Origin: Fibrobacter sp.
Lineage (GTDB): Bacteria; Fibrobacterota; Fibrobacteria; Fibrobacterales; Fibrobacteraceae
Length of the DNA stretch: 64,000 nucleotides
Reading direction: 5' to 3'
Assembly: GCA_024399015.1 (NCBI GenBank)
Contig: JAKSIC010000011.1
Span: 1-64,000 of the forward strand
The notes beneath the pieces were generated by a model that worked only from the letters and a program-made list of their open reading frames with translations, was not told where the DNA came from and made no database searches. Every line of letters starts with the position of its first letter. Within the stretch, counting starts at the first letter, position 1. Shown piece by piece: positions 1 to 7,079 of the stretch. Both the position numbers and the translations under genes were made by a program.

Positions 1-51
1 TAAAAAAAACGATATTCGGGTGGGTTATTTTGTTATACCCTAAATTACCCT

Positions 52-783
52 CTGAGTAAGCACGACCTTAAAGACTTAAAGGAACGGTGCAACGAGCAGA
101 GCTGGGAACAGGGCTTGCATGTGCCGGAGAAAGGAAAGACATTTGCTGGAGAAGTCCGGGAAGAAACGGTGGCATGGAGCAAAGACACCTACCAGCTTTT
201 GAAACAGGCAGAGCAGGGAAAGGTCAAAAGCTATGTGCAGGATATTGCCCTTGCGGTGCTGGATTGTAAGGAAACAGCGACCAGCCGGGAAACCTTTATC
301 CGGCTGATGAATGAAAGAGGGTACGGGGTGGACTGGCAGGACAGCCACAAGTACATCACATATACCGACTTAGCCAGGGAACAGGCAGGAGAAAAGGCTT
401 GTAAAATCAGGGATAACAAGCTGGAAAAATACTACAATATGGATTTTGGAAAGGAGAGTATGGAGCATGAGTTTGAGAGAAATGCACGAACAGCAGAAGC
501 AGAGCAGTCCAAGAGAGCAGCTTCAAGAGTTAAACCGACAGAGCCGGACAGAGCTGGAAAACAGTCTGCTCAAAGAAGCGTTGGCGATGTCGAGCGAGAA
601 CTGCGAGGAATTGATGAAGCAGTCAAATCAAGAACAAGTGAGGGCAGAGCAGAACAGGCAGAGAGACGCAGAGCAGAACAGGAAGCTCATCAGCGAGCTG
701 AAGCAGAGCGTAGAGCTGCTGAAGAACAGCAACGAATTGCTTCAAGACGCTATATCGGGCGAGATTGGGAGCCTGAAAGATGA
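52..783 (+). CDS. Relaxase / mobilization nuclease, C-terminal part only (5' truncated)
   Basis: Reading from about nt 52 (LSKHDLKDLKERCNEQ) to the TGA at 781-783 gives the C-terminal region of a clostridial relaxase; the N-terminal catalytic HUH domain is missing. The readable part has a helical segment rich in Lys, Glu and Trp (GKTFAGEVREETVAW), then IALAVLDCKETATSRETF, a segment seen in relaxases of integrative elements of Clostridia as I remember them. It ends in an Arg/Glu/Ala-rich coiled tail (about residues 130-240). A relaxase nicks oriT and pilots DNA during conjugation; this fragment cannot do so alone. Its last 317 nt are also read in another frame by the next gene. Confidence 0.65.
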   Translation: MSKHDLKDLKERCNEQSWEQGLHVPEKGKTFAGEVREETVAWSKDTYQLLKQAEQGKVKSYVQDIALAVLDCKETATSRETFIRLMNERGYGVDWQDSHKYITYTDLAREQAGEKACKIRDNKLEKYYNMDFGKESMEHEFERNARTAEAEQSKRAASRVKPTEPDRAGKQSAQRSVGDVERELRGIDEAVKSRTSEGRAEQAERRRAEQEAHQRAEAERRAAEEQQRIASRRYIGRDWEPER

Positions 784-1039
784 GGTTAAGGAAAACACCG
801 TCCAAGAGGTTAGAAAGGCGTTACAGGCGAATATAGAGGCTATACAGAGGGCTACAAAGCTTCTTGAGAAGCAGTCTGATACACTTACGAGCGTGATGAA
901 GCAGAAGATCCGGGAGCTTGAGGAAAGTAAGAACAGTTTTTTTAGATATGAGGGCTTGAAGTTGTACCTGTTTTGGGGCGGTATGGTCTGCAATATTTTA
1001 GTGTTTCTTATGCTGTTGTATGGTATGATTAGTAAGTAA
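467..1039 (+). CDS. Mobilization accessory protein overlapping the relaxase gene out of frame
   Basis: A 190-residue protein starting MSLREMHEQQKQ. ATG 467 is chosen over ATG 446 because AAGGAG lies at 451-456 with a 10-nt spacer. It is almost entirely predicted coiled coil (Gln, Glu, Asn and Lys rich) to about residue 155 and ends with one transmembrane segment (LYLFWGGMVCNILVFLMLLY) near the C-terminus. The first 317 nt overlap the relaxase in the +1 frame, the arrangement known for mbeB/mbeD inside mbeA of ColE1-type plasmids. By position and shape it is likely a membrane-anchored relaxosome accessory protein; I do not recognise a specific family. Confidence 0.6.
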   Translation: MSLREMHEQQKQSSPREQLQELNRQSRTELENSLLKEALAMSSENCEELMKQSNQEQVRAEQNRQRDAEQNRKLISELKQSVELLKNSNELLQDAISGEIGSLKDEVKENTVQEVRKALQANIEAIQRATKLLEKQSDTLTSVMKQKIRELEESKNSFFRYEGLKLYLFWGGMVCNILVFLMLLYGMISK

Positions 1040-1077
1040 AAAGAAATCGATAAATTAGAATTTGACGGGGAGGTCTC

Positions 1078-1176
1078 ATGAGGACAGAATATAAACACAA
1101 TCCGCCCATTCCATATAGTCTGCATGATATGCGGGTCAAAAAGATTATAATTCAAGAAATAAAATCAATCTTATAG
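1078..1176 (+). pseudogene. Truncated small ORF of the mobile element, broken at the junction
   Basis: An ATG preceded by GGGGAGG opens a 32-codon frame beginning MRTEYKHNPPIPYSLHDMRV and ending at TAG 1174-1176. The start resembles a small protein of unknown function that follows mobilization genes in clostridial elements and is normally over 100 residues (from memory). After about codon 27 (QE, near nt 1158) the sequence becomes AT-rich and unrelated, so the gene looks cut at the element/chromosome junction. Confidence 0.5.
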
Positions 1177-1285
1177 GGGTTCTTTTTGAACCAAGTAAAA
1201 CCTACAGCACATTTTCACCAAATTTTCCCGATAATCCTCCCCCATTCCCTTGCCAATTTTTAGGGATATTCATAAATTTTGGCAC

Positions 1286-1345
1286 ATGAAGATGATTAAC
1301 GTGCTTTGCGAAAACTTTGACGGCCGATGGTGGCGCGGACTCTAA
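1286..1345 (+). CDS. trpL: trp operon leader peptide
   Basis: A 19-codon ORF reads MKMINVLCENFDGRWWRGL and stops at TAA 1343-1345. Two adjacent Trp codons (1328-1333) lie just before the first arm of the attenuator hairpin, the hallmark of a ribosome-sensing trp leader. Its role is regulatory: stalling at the Trp codons when charged tRNA-Trp is scarce. No strong Shine-Dalgarno is visible; a second ATG at 1292 could also start it. It is too short for routine gene callers. No convincing promoter was identified in 1177-1285; a TTGCCA (1250-1255)/TAAATT (1273-1278) pair has correct spacing but would start transcription nearly at the ATG. Confidence 0.8.
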   Translation: MKMINVLCENFDGRWWRGL

Positions 1346-1420
1346 CATAGAGTCTGGTTTTTGCGAGTATAGTTGATCAAGGCAAAAGGCTTCCAGACTC
1401 CCTGGAGGCTTTTATTTTTC
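1338..1420 (+). promoter_or_regulatory. trp transcription attenuator (pause hairpin, antiterminator, terminator)
   Basis: Arm 1 GACTCT (1338-1343) pairs with AGAGTC (1349-1354). GAGTCTGG (1350-1357), overlapping arm 2, is an exact 8-bp complement of CCAGACTC (1393-1400) and forms the antiterminator. Terminator: 1385-1396 pairs with 1402-1413 (12 bp with two G-U pairs, 5-nt loop), followed by TTTATTTTT. The terminator 5' arm contains CCAG of the antiterminator, so the two are mutually exclusive. A ribosome stalled on the Trp codons would cover arm 1 and favour the antiterminator, the classic trp logic. Confidence 0.85.
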
Positions 1421-1553
1421 CCAAAGACATTTAGAACTCTCCAGGTAATCCAGGACCTGCGCCTAAAAAGCTATTTTTACGGCGTTTAAAACAGCGGCTA
1501 TGCCGCGCAACCTTAACCTCAAAGGCCGTTGGCCGACCTCGAAGAGAGCGAAG

Positions 1554-1582
1554 CGAACGACCTGAAACCTGAAGACCTGAAT
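1554..1582 (+). repeat. Heptad-like CCTGAA array abutting the trpB start
   Basis: The sequence just before ATG 1583 repeats CCTGAAA, CCTGAAG, ACCTGAA and carries no Shine-Dalgarno. Upstream (1541-1556) is a GAGAGCGAAGCGAACGA stretch like the dispersed GAGCGAAGCGAA repeats seen elsewhere in the window. If the TTG at 1529 were the start, this array would be translated as a low-complexity N-terminus (ANDLKPEDLN). It is related to the AGGTTCG-type heptad family. Confidence 0.5.
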
Positions 1583-2863
1583 ATGGCAAAATCTCTGGTA
1601 GAATCAGATAACGGCTTTTTCGACAAGTTCGGCGGCAAGTATGTAGCTGAAATCATCCGCCGTCCTTTGGACGATCTTGAAGAAGCCTTCAACAAGTACA
1701 TCAAGGATCCGGAATTCCTGGAAGAATTGCGAATTATCCAGCGCGACTACATCGGCCGTGAAACTCCGCTGTACTATGCCCCTACCGCAACAGAACTTCT
1801 GGGCGGCGCACAGATCTACATCAAGTTGGAAGGTCTCGCCAACACGGGCGCACACAAGATCAACAACGCCATCGGTCAGTGCCTCCTTGCAAAGAAGATG
1901 GGCAAGACCCGCATTATCGCAGAAACTGGTGCAGGTCAGCACGGCCTCGCCACTGCAGCCGCCTGCGCAAAGCTTGGCCTTGAATGCGTCGTTTACATGG
2001 GTGAAGTGGACGTTCGTCGTCAGCAACCCAACGTTGCCACCATGGAACTTTACGGCGCCAAGGTGGTGCCTGTCACCAGCGGTAGCCGCACCTTGAAGGA
2101 CGCGGTGAACGAAGCCATGCGCGACTGGGCAACCAACTTTGCTACCACCCACTACGTTCTGGGTTCCGCTCTCGGTCCCGCACCGTTCCCCGATATCGTC
2201 CGTACTTTCCAGAGCATCATCGGTGAAGAAGTAAAGCGTCAGGCTGCAGAACGCAACATCGACATTGCAGCCATCGTGGCTTGCGTAGGCGGTGGTTCCA
2301 ACTCCATCGGCGTGTTCACTTCGTTTATCGAAAATCCGAACGTTCGTCTTATCGGCGCAGAAGCCGGTGGCGTAGGCCCGAAGCTGGGCGAAAACGCAGC
2401 CCGCATGGTGGGCAATGCCGCCAAGGTGGGCATCGTTCAGGGTTACAAGAGCAAGTTCCTGGTAGATGACGATGGTCAGTCCCAGCCCACACGCTCCATT
2501 TCCGCAGGCCTTGACTACATGGGCATTGGCCCGCAGCTTGCAGCCCTCGGCGAATGTGGCCGCGTGGAATTCACCAGCATCCTGGACAAGGAAGCATTGG
2601 AAGCAGTGAACTTCTTCGCCAAGAACGAAGGCATCCTCTTTGCCCTTGAAAGTTCCCACGCCGGAGCCGCCGCCATGAAGATTGCCAAGGAATTCCCCAA
2701 GGACAAGGCCATCATCATCAACATGAGTGGCCGCGGCGACAAGGACATCTTCATCACCAGCCCCGTGTTCCGCCCCGAAAAGTGGAAGGAATTCCTGGCC
2801 GCTGAGCTGAAGCGCCTCGAAAACAATGAAGATATCCACGACGCAGAGATTATGAATAAATAG
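1583..2863 (+). CDS. trpB: Tryptophan synthase beta chain
   Basis: A 426-residue TrpB of the usual TrpB1 length that condenses indole with L-serine in a PLP-dependent reaction, acting as an alpha2beta2 complex with TrpA. LANTGAHKINNA contains the PLP-binding Lys (about K92), AETGAGQHG the catalytic Glu (about E114), and GGGSNSIG (about 236-243) binds the PLP phosphate. ATG 1583 (MAKSLVESDNG) is preferred; a TTG start at 1529 would add 18 low-complexity residues read from a repeat. The gene follows the attenuator directly and trpA follows after a 120-nt heptad-repeat gap. No other trp genes are in the window, so the attenuator appears to govern a trpBA unit. Confidence 0.95.
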   Translation: MAKSLVESDNGFFDKFGGKYVAEIIRRPLDDLEEAFNKYIKDPEFLEELRIIQRDYIGRETPLYYAPTATELLGGAQIYIKLEGLANTGAHKINNAIGQCLLAKKMGKTRIIAETGAGQHGLATAAACAKLGLECVVYMGEVDVRRQQPNVATMELYGAKVVPVTSGSRTLKDAVNEAMRDWATNFATTHYVLGSALGPAPFPDIVRTFQSIIGEEVKRQAAERNIDIAAIVACVGGGSNSIGVFTSFIENPNVRLIGAEAGGVGPKLGENAARMVGNAAKVGIVQGYKSKFLVDDDGQSQPTRSISAGLDYMGIGPQLAALGECGRVEFTSILDKEALEAVNFFAKNEGILFALESSHAGAAAMKIAKEFPKDKAIIINMSGRGDKDIFITSPVFRPEKWKEFLAAELKRLENNEDIHDAEIMNK

Positions 2864-2975
2864 TAGTTAGTAGACAGTGGTTAGTAAGCAGTGAAAATAA
2901 GGCGGCAGCACCGCGATTATAAAACAAACCACTAACCACAAGCCACTAACCACTAATCACTAACCACTAACCACT
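2862..2975 (+). repeat. Heptad repeat element, AACCACT family, two inverted arms (trpB-trpA gap)
   Basis: The left arm reads AGTAGTT, AGTAGAC, AGTGGTT, AGTAAGC, AGTG (2862-2893) in exact 7-bp register. The right arm is seven consecutive units (AACCACT, AACCACA, AGCCACT, AACCACT, AATCACT, AACCACT, AACCACT; 2927-2975). The arms are inverted relative to each other around a non-repeated 33-nt core. The element begins at the trpB stop codon and ends 8 nt before the trpA ATG, so it makes up the whole intergenic gap and leaves no Shine-Dalgarno for trpA. Confidence 0.85.
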
Positions 2976-2983
2976 ATTTTTAT

Positions 2984-3727
2984 ATGAACGCACCTATCAC
3001 TCTCATGTCTCATTTGATCGCCGGCTTCCCCGACGGTGAAACTTCTATTGCCATCGCAGACGCTCTCGTTAAGGGTGGTGCTTCCATTCTGGAAATTCAG
3101 TTGGCCTTCAGCGATCCTAGCGCAGACGGTCCCGCCATCCAGACCGCATCTACCGTGGCTTTGGAAAAGGGCTACTCCACCAAGCAGGGTCTTGAAATCG
3201 TGAAGAAGATTCACGACATGCATCCGGACATTCCCATCTACATCATGACCTACGGCTCCCTGGCATTTACCCCCGGTGTCGAAAACTTCGTGAAGATGTG
3301 CAAGGACGCAGGCGTTAGCGCTTGCATCATTCCGGACCTTCCCTTCGATAACGACGAAGGTCTCACCGCAGCTTGCGCCAAGTACGGCATGGAAAACATT
3401 CCGGTGGCAGCTCCCAGCATGACCCAGGCTCGCCTCGAAGAAATGGCCTCCAAGGGTTTCAAGTACATCTACGCAGCCCTCCGCGCAGGTACGACCGGTT
3501 CCCAGACGGTCATCGACCAGGCGACCCTCGACTTCCTGGACACCGTGGGCAAGGGCGGCGCAAAGGTTCTGGGCGGTTTCGGCATTCGTACCGGCGAACA
3601 GTCCAAGGTTCTCTGCAAGCATGTCCACGCCGTGGTGGCAGGTTCCGTATTCGTGAACATCATGCTTGAAGACCCGAAGAACATCGCAGGCGTCGAAGCC
3701 AAGGCCCGCGAACTGAGCGGTCTGTAA
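2984..3727 (+). CDS. trpA: Tryptophan synthase alpha chain
   Basis: A 247-residue TrpA that cleaves indole-3-glycerol phosphate to indole and glyceraldehyde 3-phosphate, passing indole to TrpB. The catalytic pair is visible in LEIQLAFSDPSADGP: E37 and D48 correspond to E49 and D60 of the E. coli enzyme. GGFGIRTGEQ near residue 200 and VVAGSVFV near 225 are the C-terminal phosphate-binding strands. The N-terminus is about 12 residues shorter than usual. There is no Shine-Dalgarno; a heptad array ends 8 nt upstream of the ATG. A terminator follows at 3755. Confidence 0.95.
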   Translation: MNAPITLMSHLIAGFPDGETSIAIADALVKGGASILEIQLAFSDPSADGPAIQTASTVALEKGYSTKQGLEIVKKIHDMHPDIPIYIMTYGSLAFTPGVENFVKMCKDAGVSACIIPDLPFDNDEGLTAACAKYGMENIPVAAPSMTQARLEEMASKGFKYIYAALRAGTTGSQTVIDQATLDFLDTVGKGGAKVLGGFGIRTGEQSKVLCKHVHAVVAGSVFVNIMLEDPKNIAGVEAKARELSGL

Positions 3728-3754
3728 TTCGCGAATCCTCGCACAGGCAAATTT

Positions 3755-3790
3755 AAAAGTCCAGCGGAAACCCCGTTGGACTTTTTGATT
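3755..3790 (+). terminator. Intrinsic terminator after trpA
   Basis: AAAAGTCCAGCGG pairs with CCCGTTGGACTTTT around an AAAC loop (one G-U pair), followed by a T-rich tail. It closes the trpBA transcript. Confidence 0.8.
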
Positions 3791-3827
3791 TTCTAAATTT
3801 GCCTTCGAAAAACAAAAAGAGTCTAGT

Positions 3828-5207
3828 ATGAAATTCAATCAGCAATACAAGCAGTTTCAAGATCAGTTCGCCGGAATGTCTCCCGAAATGAAGGAGCAAA
3901 TGATGAAGATGGCGAAGGAACAAGCCAAGATTCGCATTACCGGTTTTTTCAAGAAGTGGTTCGCTTTACCGGTGCTCACCATTGTTGCTGTCGCCATGGG
4001 TGCCGCAATCGGCGCATTAATGGCATTTTTCGGCCAGGTGTTGCTTGCTGTGGGTGGACTCCGTGACGCAAATCCGATTTACTTTATTCCGGCACTAGCT
4101 TTAGCAGGTGCAGGCATTGTCCTCCTTTACAAGAAATTGGGCAAAGGCGCAGAACGCGGCATGGGTCTGGTTTTTGCCGTAGGTCAGGGTAAGGAAAACA
4201 ACATTCCTCTCCGCTTGATTCCCTTGGTTGCGGTAACAACTTGGGCAACCCATTTGTTCGGTGGTAGCGCCGGTCGTGAAGGTGTTGCCGTACAGATTGG
4301 TGCAACTTTGGGCCACAACATCAGCAAGAAACTTCCTTTCGAAAACGCCGGCCACATTATGCTGGTGGCAGGCATGGCTGCAGGCTTCAGCGGACTCTTC
4401 CAGATACCTATGGCTTCTACCGCATTCGCCTTGGAAGTTTTGATTGTGGGTCACATGGATCTCGCAGCACTTTTGCCCGCAGCGGCAGCAGCATTTACCG
4501 CCTGCAAGGTTTCCAACATGCTGGGCCTTGAAAAGTTCAGCGTTGACCTGAATGGTTTGCTCAGCACCGACGGCGGCACAACAGTCACAGGCCTTTTCTT
4601 GAACAATGGCGCACTGGACATTAACTTTGTGGTGAAACTCGCCCTGATCGGTGTTCTCTTCGGCATCATCGGAGGTGGTTTCGCAAAGCTTTTGAGTCTG
4701 GCCAAGGATTTCTTCGCCAAGAAGTTCCCCGATCCCGTCAAGCGTATCGCAATCATGGGCGTAAGCCTCAGCCTTTTGTTCCTGTTGCTTTGGCAGGGAC
4801 GTTACTCCGGCCTGGGCACCAACTTGATTGACATGAGTTTTGTTGGAGCAAACGGTTTTGCCACAGACATCGCCAGCTACGATTGGCTTTTGAAGTTGGT
4901 TCTGACCATCCTTACTTTGGCAGCAGGATTCCAAGGCGGCGAAGTCACTCCGTTGTTCAGCATTGGCGCAAGCCTTGGTGCTGTTTCCGCAGTGATGTTC
5001 GGTTTGCCTTTCCCGCTGGCAGCAGCACTTGGTTACGCAGCAGTTTTCGGCAGCGCCACCAACACTTTGTGGGCACCCATTTTGATTGGCTGCGAAGTCT
5101 TCGGTTTTGACTGTTTGCCTGCATTCTTTGTGGTTTGCATTGCTGCTTATGTTTGCAATGGTGGCCAGAGCATTTACAACCAGAAGAAACTGAAGCTGAA
5201 GTTCTAA
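3828..5207 (+). CDS. CLC-type anion channel/antiporter
   Basis: A 459-residue polytopic membrane protein of the CLC family. About 40 polar, Met-rich residues precede the first membrane helix. GGSAGREGVAVQIGA (about 145-159) is the GREGP-type filter motif with the gating Glu at about E151 but Val instead of Pro; GGEVTPLF near residue 372 corresponds to the GXFXP motif. CLC proteins move chloride, or fluoride in the CLC-F subfamily, often with proton exchange. GREGT/V instead of GREGP is a variant I associate with the CLC-F-like bacterial clade, so fluoride export is possible but unproven. It has its own gap and terminator upstream, so it is probably monocistronic or co-transcribed with the next gene. 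Confidence 0.85.
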   Translation: MKFNQQYKQFQDQFAGMSPEMKEQMMKMAKEQAKIRITGFFKKWFALPVLTIVAVAMGAAIGALMAFFGQVLLAVGGLRDANPIYFIPALALAGAGIVLLYKKLGKGAERGMGLVFAVGQGKENNIPLRLIPLVAVTTWATHLFGGSAGREGVAVQIGATLGHNISKKLPFENAGHIMLVAGMAAGFSGLFQIPMASTAFALEVLIVGHMDLAALLPAAAAAFTACKVSNMLGLEKFSVDLNGLLSTDGGTTVTGLFLNNGALDINFVVKLALIGVLFGIIGGGFAKLLSLAKDFFAKKFPDPVKRIAIMGVSLSLLFLLLWQGRYSGLGTNLIDMSFVGANGFATDIASYDWLLKLVLTILTLAAGFQGGEVTPLFSIGASLGAVSAVMFGLPFPLAAALGYAAVFGSATNTLWAPILIGCEVFGFDCLPAFFVVCIAAYVCNGGQSIYNQKKLKLKF

Positions 5208-5212
5208 AGGAG

Positions 5213-5233
5213 ATCCCGGATCACGTCCGGGAT
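5213..5233. repeat. Dispersed palindrome (ATCCCGGA hairpin)
   Basis: ATCCCGGA (5213-5220) pairs exactly with TCCGGGAT (5226-5233) around a 5-nt loop. It belongs to the GTCATCCCGG-type palindromes that recur at 16984 and lies between an AAGGAG (5207-5212) and the radical SAM gene start, whose alternative ATG 5232 is created by the palindrome itself. Confidence 0.65.
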
Positions 5234-5249
5234 GACACCTGGAAAAAAA

Positions 5250-6200
5250 ATGAACGGCGTTTATATTGAAATCACGGATGTTTGCAATTTGCATTGCAGT
5301 TTCTGCCCTTGCGGAACCCGTGCCGTTTCTGCTCCGCGTACTTTCATGCCGTCGGAACTTTTTGAACGTTGCCTAAACGAAGCAGCAACTGTTACAGAAC
5401 AGGTGTACTTCCATGTTCTTGGGGAGCCAACACTTCATCCAGGCTTTGGAATTTACCTAAAGAAATTGGAGCAAGTTTCTTCCGCACGCAACGATGGAAA
5501 AAGTTTATCCCTGACTCTGACTACAAACGGCACCACCATTGAACGCACAGGCAAAACGATTCTCGCCTCCCCCGCAGTTCGCCAAGTGAATTTTTCTACC
5601 CACGCCTACGCGGAATTGCCCTTTGAGGAGGCCGCGGAAAACCTGCAGGATGTTTTGGACTTTTGCCGTATGGCTGCCGTAGAACGAACGGACTTGTACA
5701 TCAATTTACGCCTGTGGAACGTAGGTGACGAAAGTTCCAATACATGGAACAACTACATGCTGGAACAGGTGAACAAGGCCTTTGGTCGCACAGGCTCTGC
5801 AGACGAGAACAGTGCCCCCATCACTTTGGAGCATTTCTGCAGCCGTCACAAGAGTTTCCTTGTGGAAGGTCGCATTTATATTCATCAGGATTCAAGATTT
5901 GAATGGCCCGCGGCCGTCTCCGACGACGATTCCACTTCCGGCAATTCAAGTTCTTGTGCAAACTTTCCGAAGGGAACGTGTCGTGCCTTGGACACTCACT
6001 GTGCCATCCTTCACGACGGCCGCGTGGTGGCCTGCTGTCTGGATCACAGCGGACAAATTACGTTAGGACGAATTCAAGACAACAGTCTTTTAAACATTTT
6101 GCATTCTCCTCTTGCGGTCCAAATCAAGGAAGGCTTTACCAATCACGAGCTGCGCCATCCCTTCTGTCAAAACTGTACTTTCTGCAAACGATTTAAATAA
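5250..6200 (+). CDS. Radical SAM protein with SPASM-like C-terminal cysteine cluster
   Basis: A 316-residue protein from ATG 5250 (MNGVYIEITDVCNLHCSFCP). CNLHCSFC (C12, C16, C19) binds the 4Fe-4S cluster that cleaves S-adenosylmethionine. The glycine motif region is HVLGEPTLHP near residue 70. Towards the C-terminus CRALDTHC, VACCLDHSG and CQNCTFC supply extra cysteines typical of a SPASM or twitch auxiliary cluster domain, common in enzymes that modify peptides. The substrate cannot be told; no obvious precursor peptide gene is adjacent. ATG 5232 is an alternative start inside a dispersed palindrome. Confidence 0.85.
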   Translation: MNGVYIEITDVCNLHCSFCPCGTRAVSAPRTFMPSELFERCLNEAATVTEQVYFHVLGEPTLHPGFGIYLKKLEQVSSARNDGKSLSLTLTTNGTTIERTGKTILASPAVRQVNFSTHAYAELPFEEAAENLQDVLDFCRMAAVERTDLYINLRLWNVGDESSNTWNNYMLEQVNKAFGRTGSADENSAPITLEHFCSRHKSFLVEGRIYIHQDSRFEWPAAVSDDDSTSGNSSSCANFPKGTCRALDTHCAILHDGRVVACCLDHSGQITLGRIQDNSLLNILHSPLAVQIKEGFTNHELRHPFCQNCTFCKRFK

Positions 6201-6235
6201 GACTTTTTCTATAATTCCTCCAGTAGGAGGTTTAT

Positions 6236-6970
6236 ATGAAAAACAGATTCTTATTTGGCTCTGTCCTAGCCTTTTCATTAGCATTCTGGGCTTGCGGAGA
6301 TGATACTTCTAGCACAAGTTGCATAAGCGAATCCTCTGATTCCAACAGTCAAGAAATTTCTTCCAGCAGTGAAGCAACTGCGGAATCATCGAATGAATCC
6401 GAAATTCATAGTTCCTCCAGTAGCGAAGATACATCCAATAAGTTGGGTGTCTGGAGTTTTTACGAAGATAACTGCGACGCCTGCAAAATTTCAGCATCAA
6501 GCGTTTACTACGAAGAATACGACTTTACAGGTTTGAAGGGCGCTGTAAAATGCCAAATGGGAAAATCCACTTATGCCGGCGCAACTATTCGCATTTACGA
6601 AGAACAGCAAGACATAACCGACTGGGGTGGGCTTTGCGCCGTCTTCAAATCAGAAGGTAGATTCTTCCTCGGCATTGTCCCCGAAGATGCAAAAAATTAT
6701 TCGGGAGGAATCAATTATATGGCATGGATGGAAAGTGCAGATTCCCTTGTCATAGCAGACCTTCCCTGGGAAGTTTTCAGTCGTCAGGATGGCTTTGCAG
6801 AACAACGGGTAACAAAGGAAGACTTCCTCACGCGAATCGTGGGATTTATGGTCCAATTCGAAGACAACGGACCAGAATTGGACGGATCCTACAAAGGTGG
6901 ATTTGAAATTCAAAAAATCGGTCCTTTAGGAACATGCGGAACTCCTACCGAAGGTTATACAACTTGGTGA
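6236..6970 (+). CDS. Ser-rich surface lipoprotein of unknown function
   Basis: A 244-residue protein with AGGAGG at 6225-6230 and a signal peptide ending at a lipobox-like Cys ([21 protein letters not shown]20). Residues 23-68 are a Ser/Glu-rich linker ([19 protein letters not shown]) of the kind that tethers Fibrobacter surface lipoproteins. The C-terminal 175 residues form a globular domain with aromatic-rich strands and several Cys ([15 protein letters not shown]), reminiscent of a carbohydrate-binding beta-sandwich. No catalytic motif is recognised. A strong terminator follows. Confidence 0.75.
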   Translation: MKNRFLFGSVLAFSLAFWACGDDTSSTSCISESSDSNSQEISSSSEATAESSNESEIHSSSSSEDTSNKLGVWSFYEDNCDACKISASSVYYEEYDFTGLKGAVKCQMGKSTYAGATIRIYEEQQDITDWGGLCAVFKSEGRFFLGIVPEDAKNYSGGINYMAWMESADSLVIADLPWEVFSRQDGFAEQRVTKEDFLTRIVGFMVQFEDNGPELDGSYKGGFEIQKIGPLGTCGTPTEGYTTW

Positions 6971-6984
6971 TAAAAAGTTATCCG

Positions 6985-7014
6985 AGGCGGTCTTGATGGA
7001 CCGCCTTTATTTTT
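6985..7014 (+). terminator. Intrinsic terminator after the Ser-rich lipoprotein
   Basis: AGGCGGTC (6985-6992) pairs with GACCGCCT (6999-7006), followed by TTATTTTT. The fold is perfect over 8 bp. Confidence 0.85.
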
Positions 7015-7032
7015 CTAAATTGCGGTACGCAA

Positions 7033-7076
7033 AGACAGTTCGAAATTCCGCCTGTCTCAAAACAAAACTAGGAGCA
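7033..7076 (+). promoter_or_regulatory. Candidate preQ1-I-type riboswitch in the queF leader
   Basis: AGACAG (7033-7038) pairs with CTGTCT (7052-7057), enclosing a 13-nt loop that starts TTC and ends with C. An A-rich tail follows (CAAAACAAAACTAGGAG). TCC in the loop (7047-7049) can pair with GGA of the Shine-Dalgarno (7071-7073), giving the small H-type pseudoknot of class I preQ1 aptamers and hiding the ribosome site. The downstream genes are queF and a queuosine-precursor transporter, the expected targets. The match to the consensus was judged by eye. Confidence 0.55.
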
Positions 7077-7079
7077 CAT

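Larger units (their letters stand above)
1..1160. mobile_element. Remnant of a Firmicutes-type mobilizable or conjugative element
   Basis: This block holds the 3' part of a relaxase, its overlapping accessory gene and a small ORF that breaks off near 1157-1160. Base and codon use differ from the rest of the window: Glu is often GAG and Shine-Dalgarno sites are strong (AAGGAGAG, GGGGAGG), whereas later genes use GAA almost exclusively. The first 50 nt or so do not look like the expected upstream relaxase sequence and contain an in-frame TAA at 1-3, so the left boundary may be a second breakpoint. No integrase, att repeat or inverted end is visible. It could be a decayed insertion or a chimeric contig end. 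Confidence 0.7.

Noticed and set aside
1250-1278. Promoter of the trp leader (TTGCCA, 17 bp, TAAATT)
   Set aside because: Transcription would begin at or inside the leader peptide start codon, leaving no ribosome site; the real promoter may lie upstream or have been lost at the junction.
1529-1582. Upstream TTG start extending trpB by 18 residues
   Set aside because: The extra residues are read from a CCTGAA-type repeat and TrpB homologs begin near ATG 1583.
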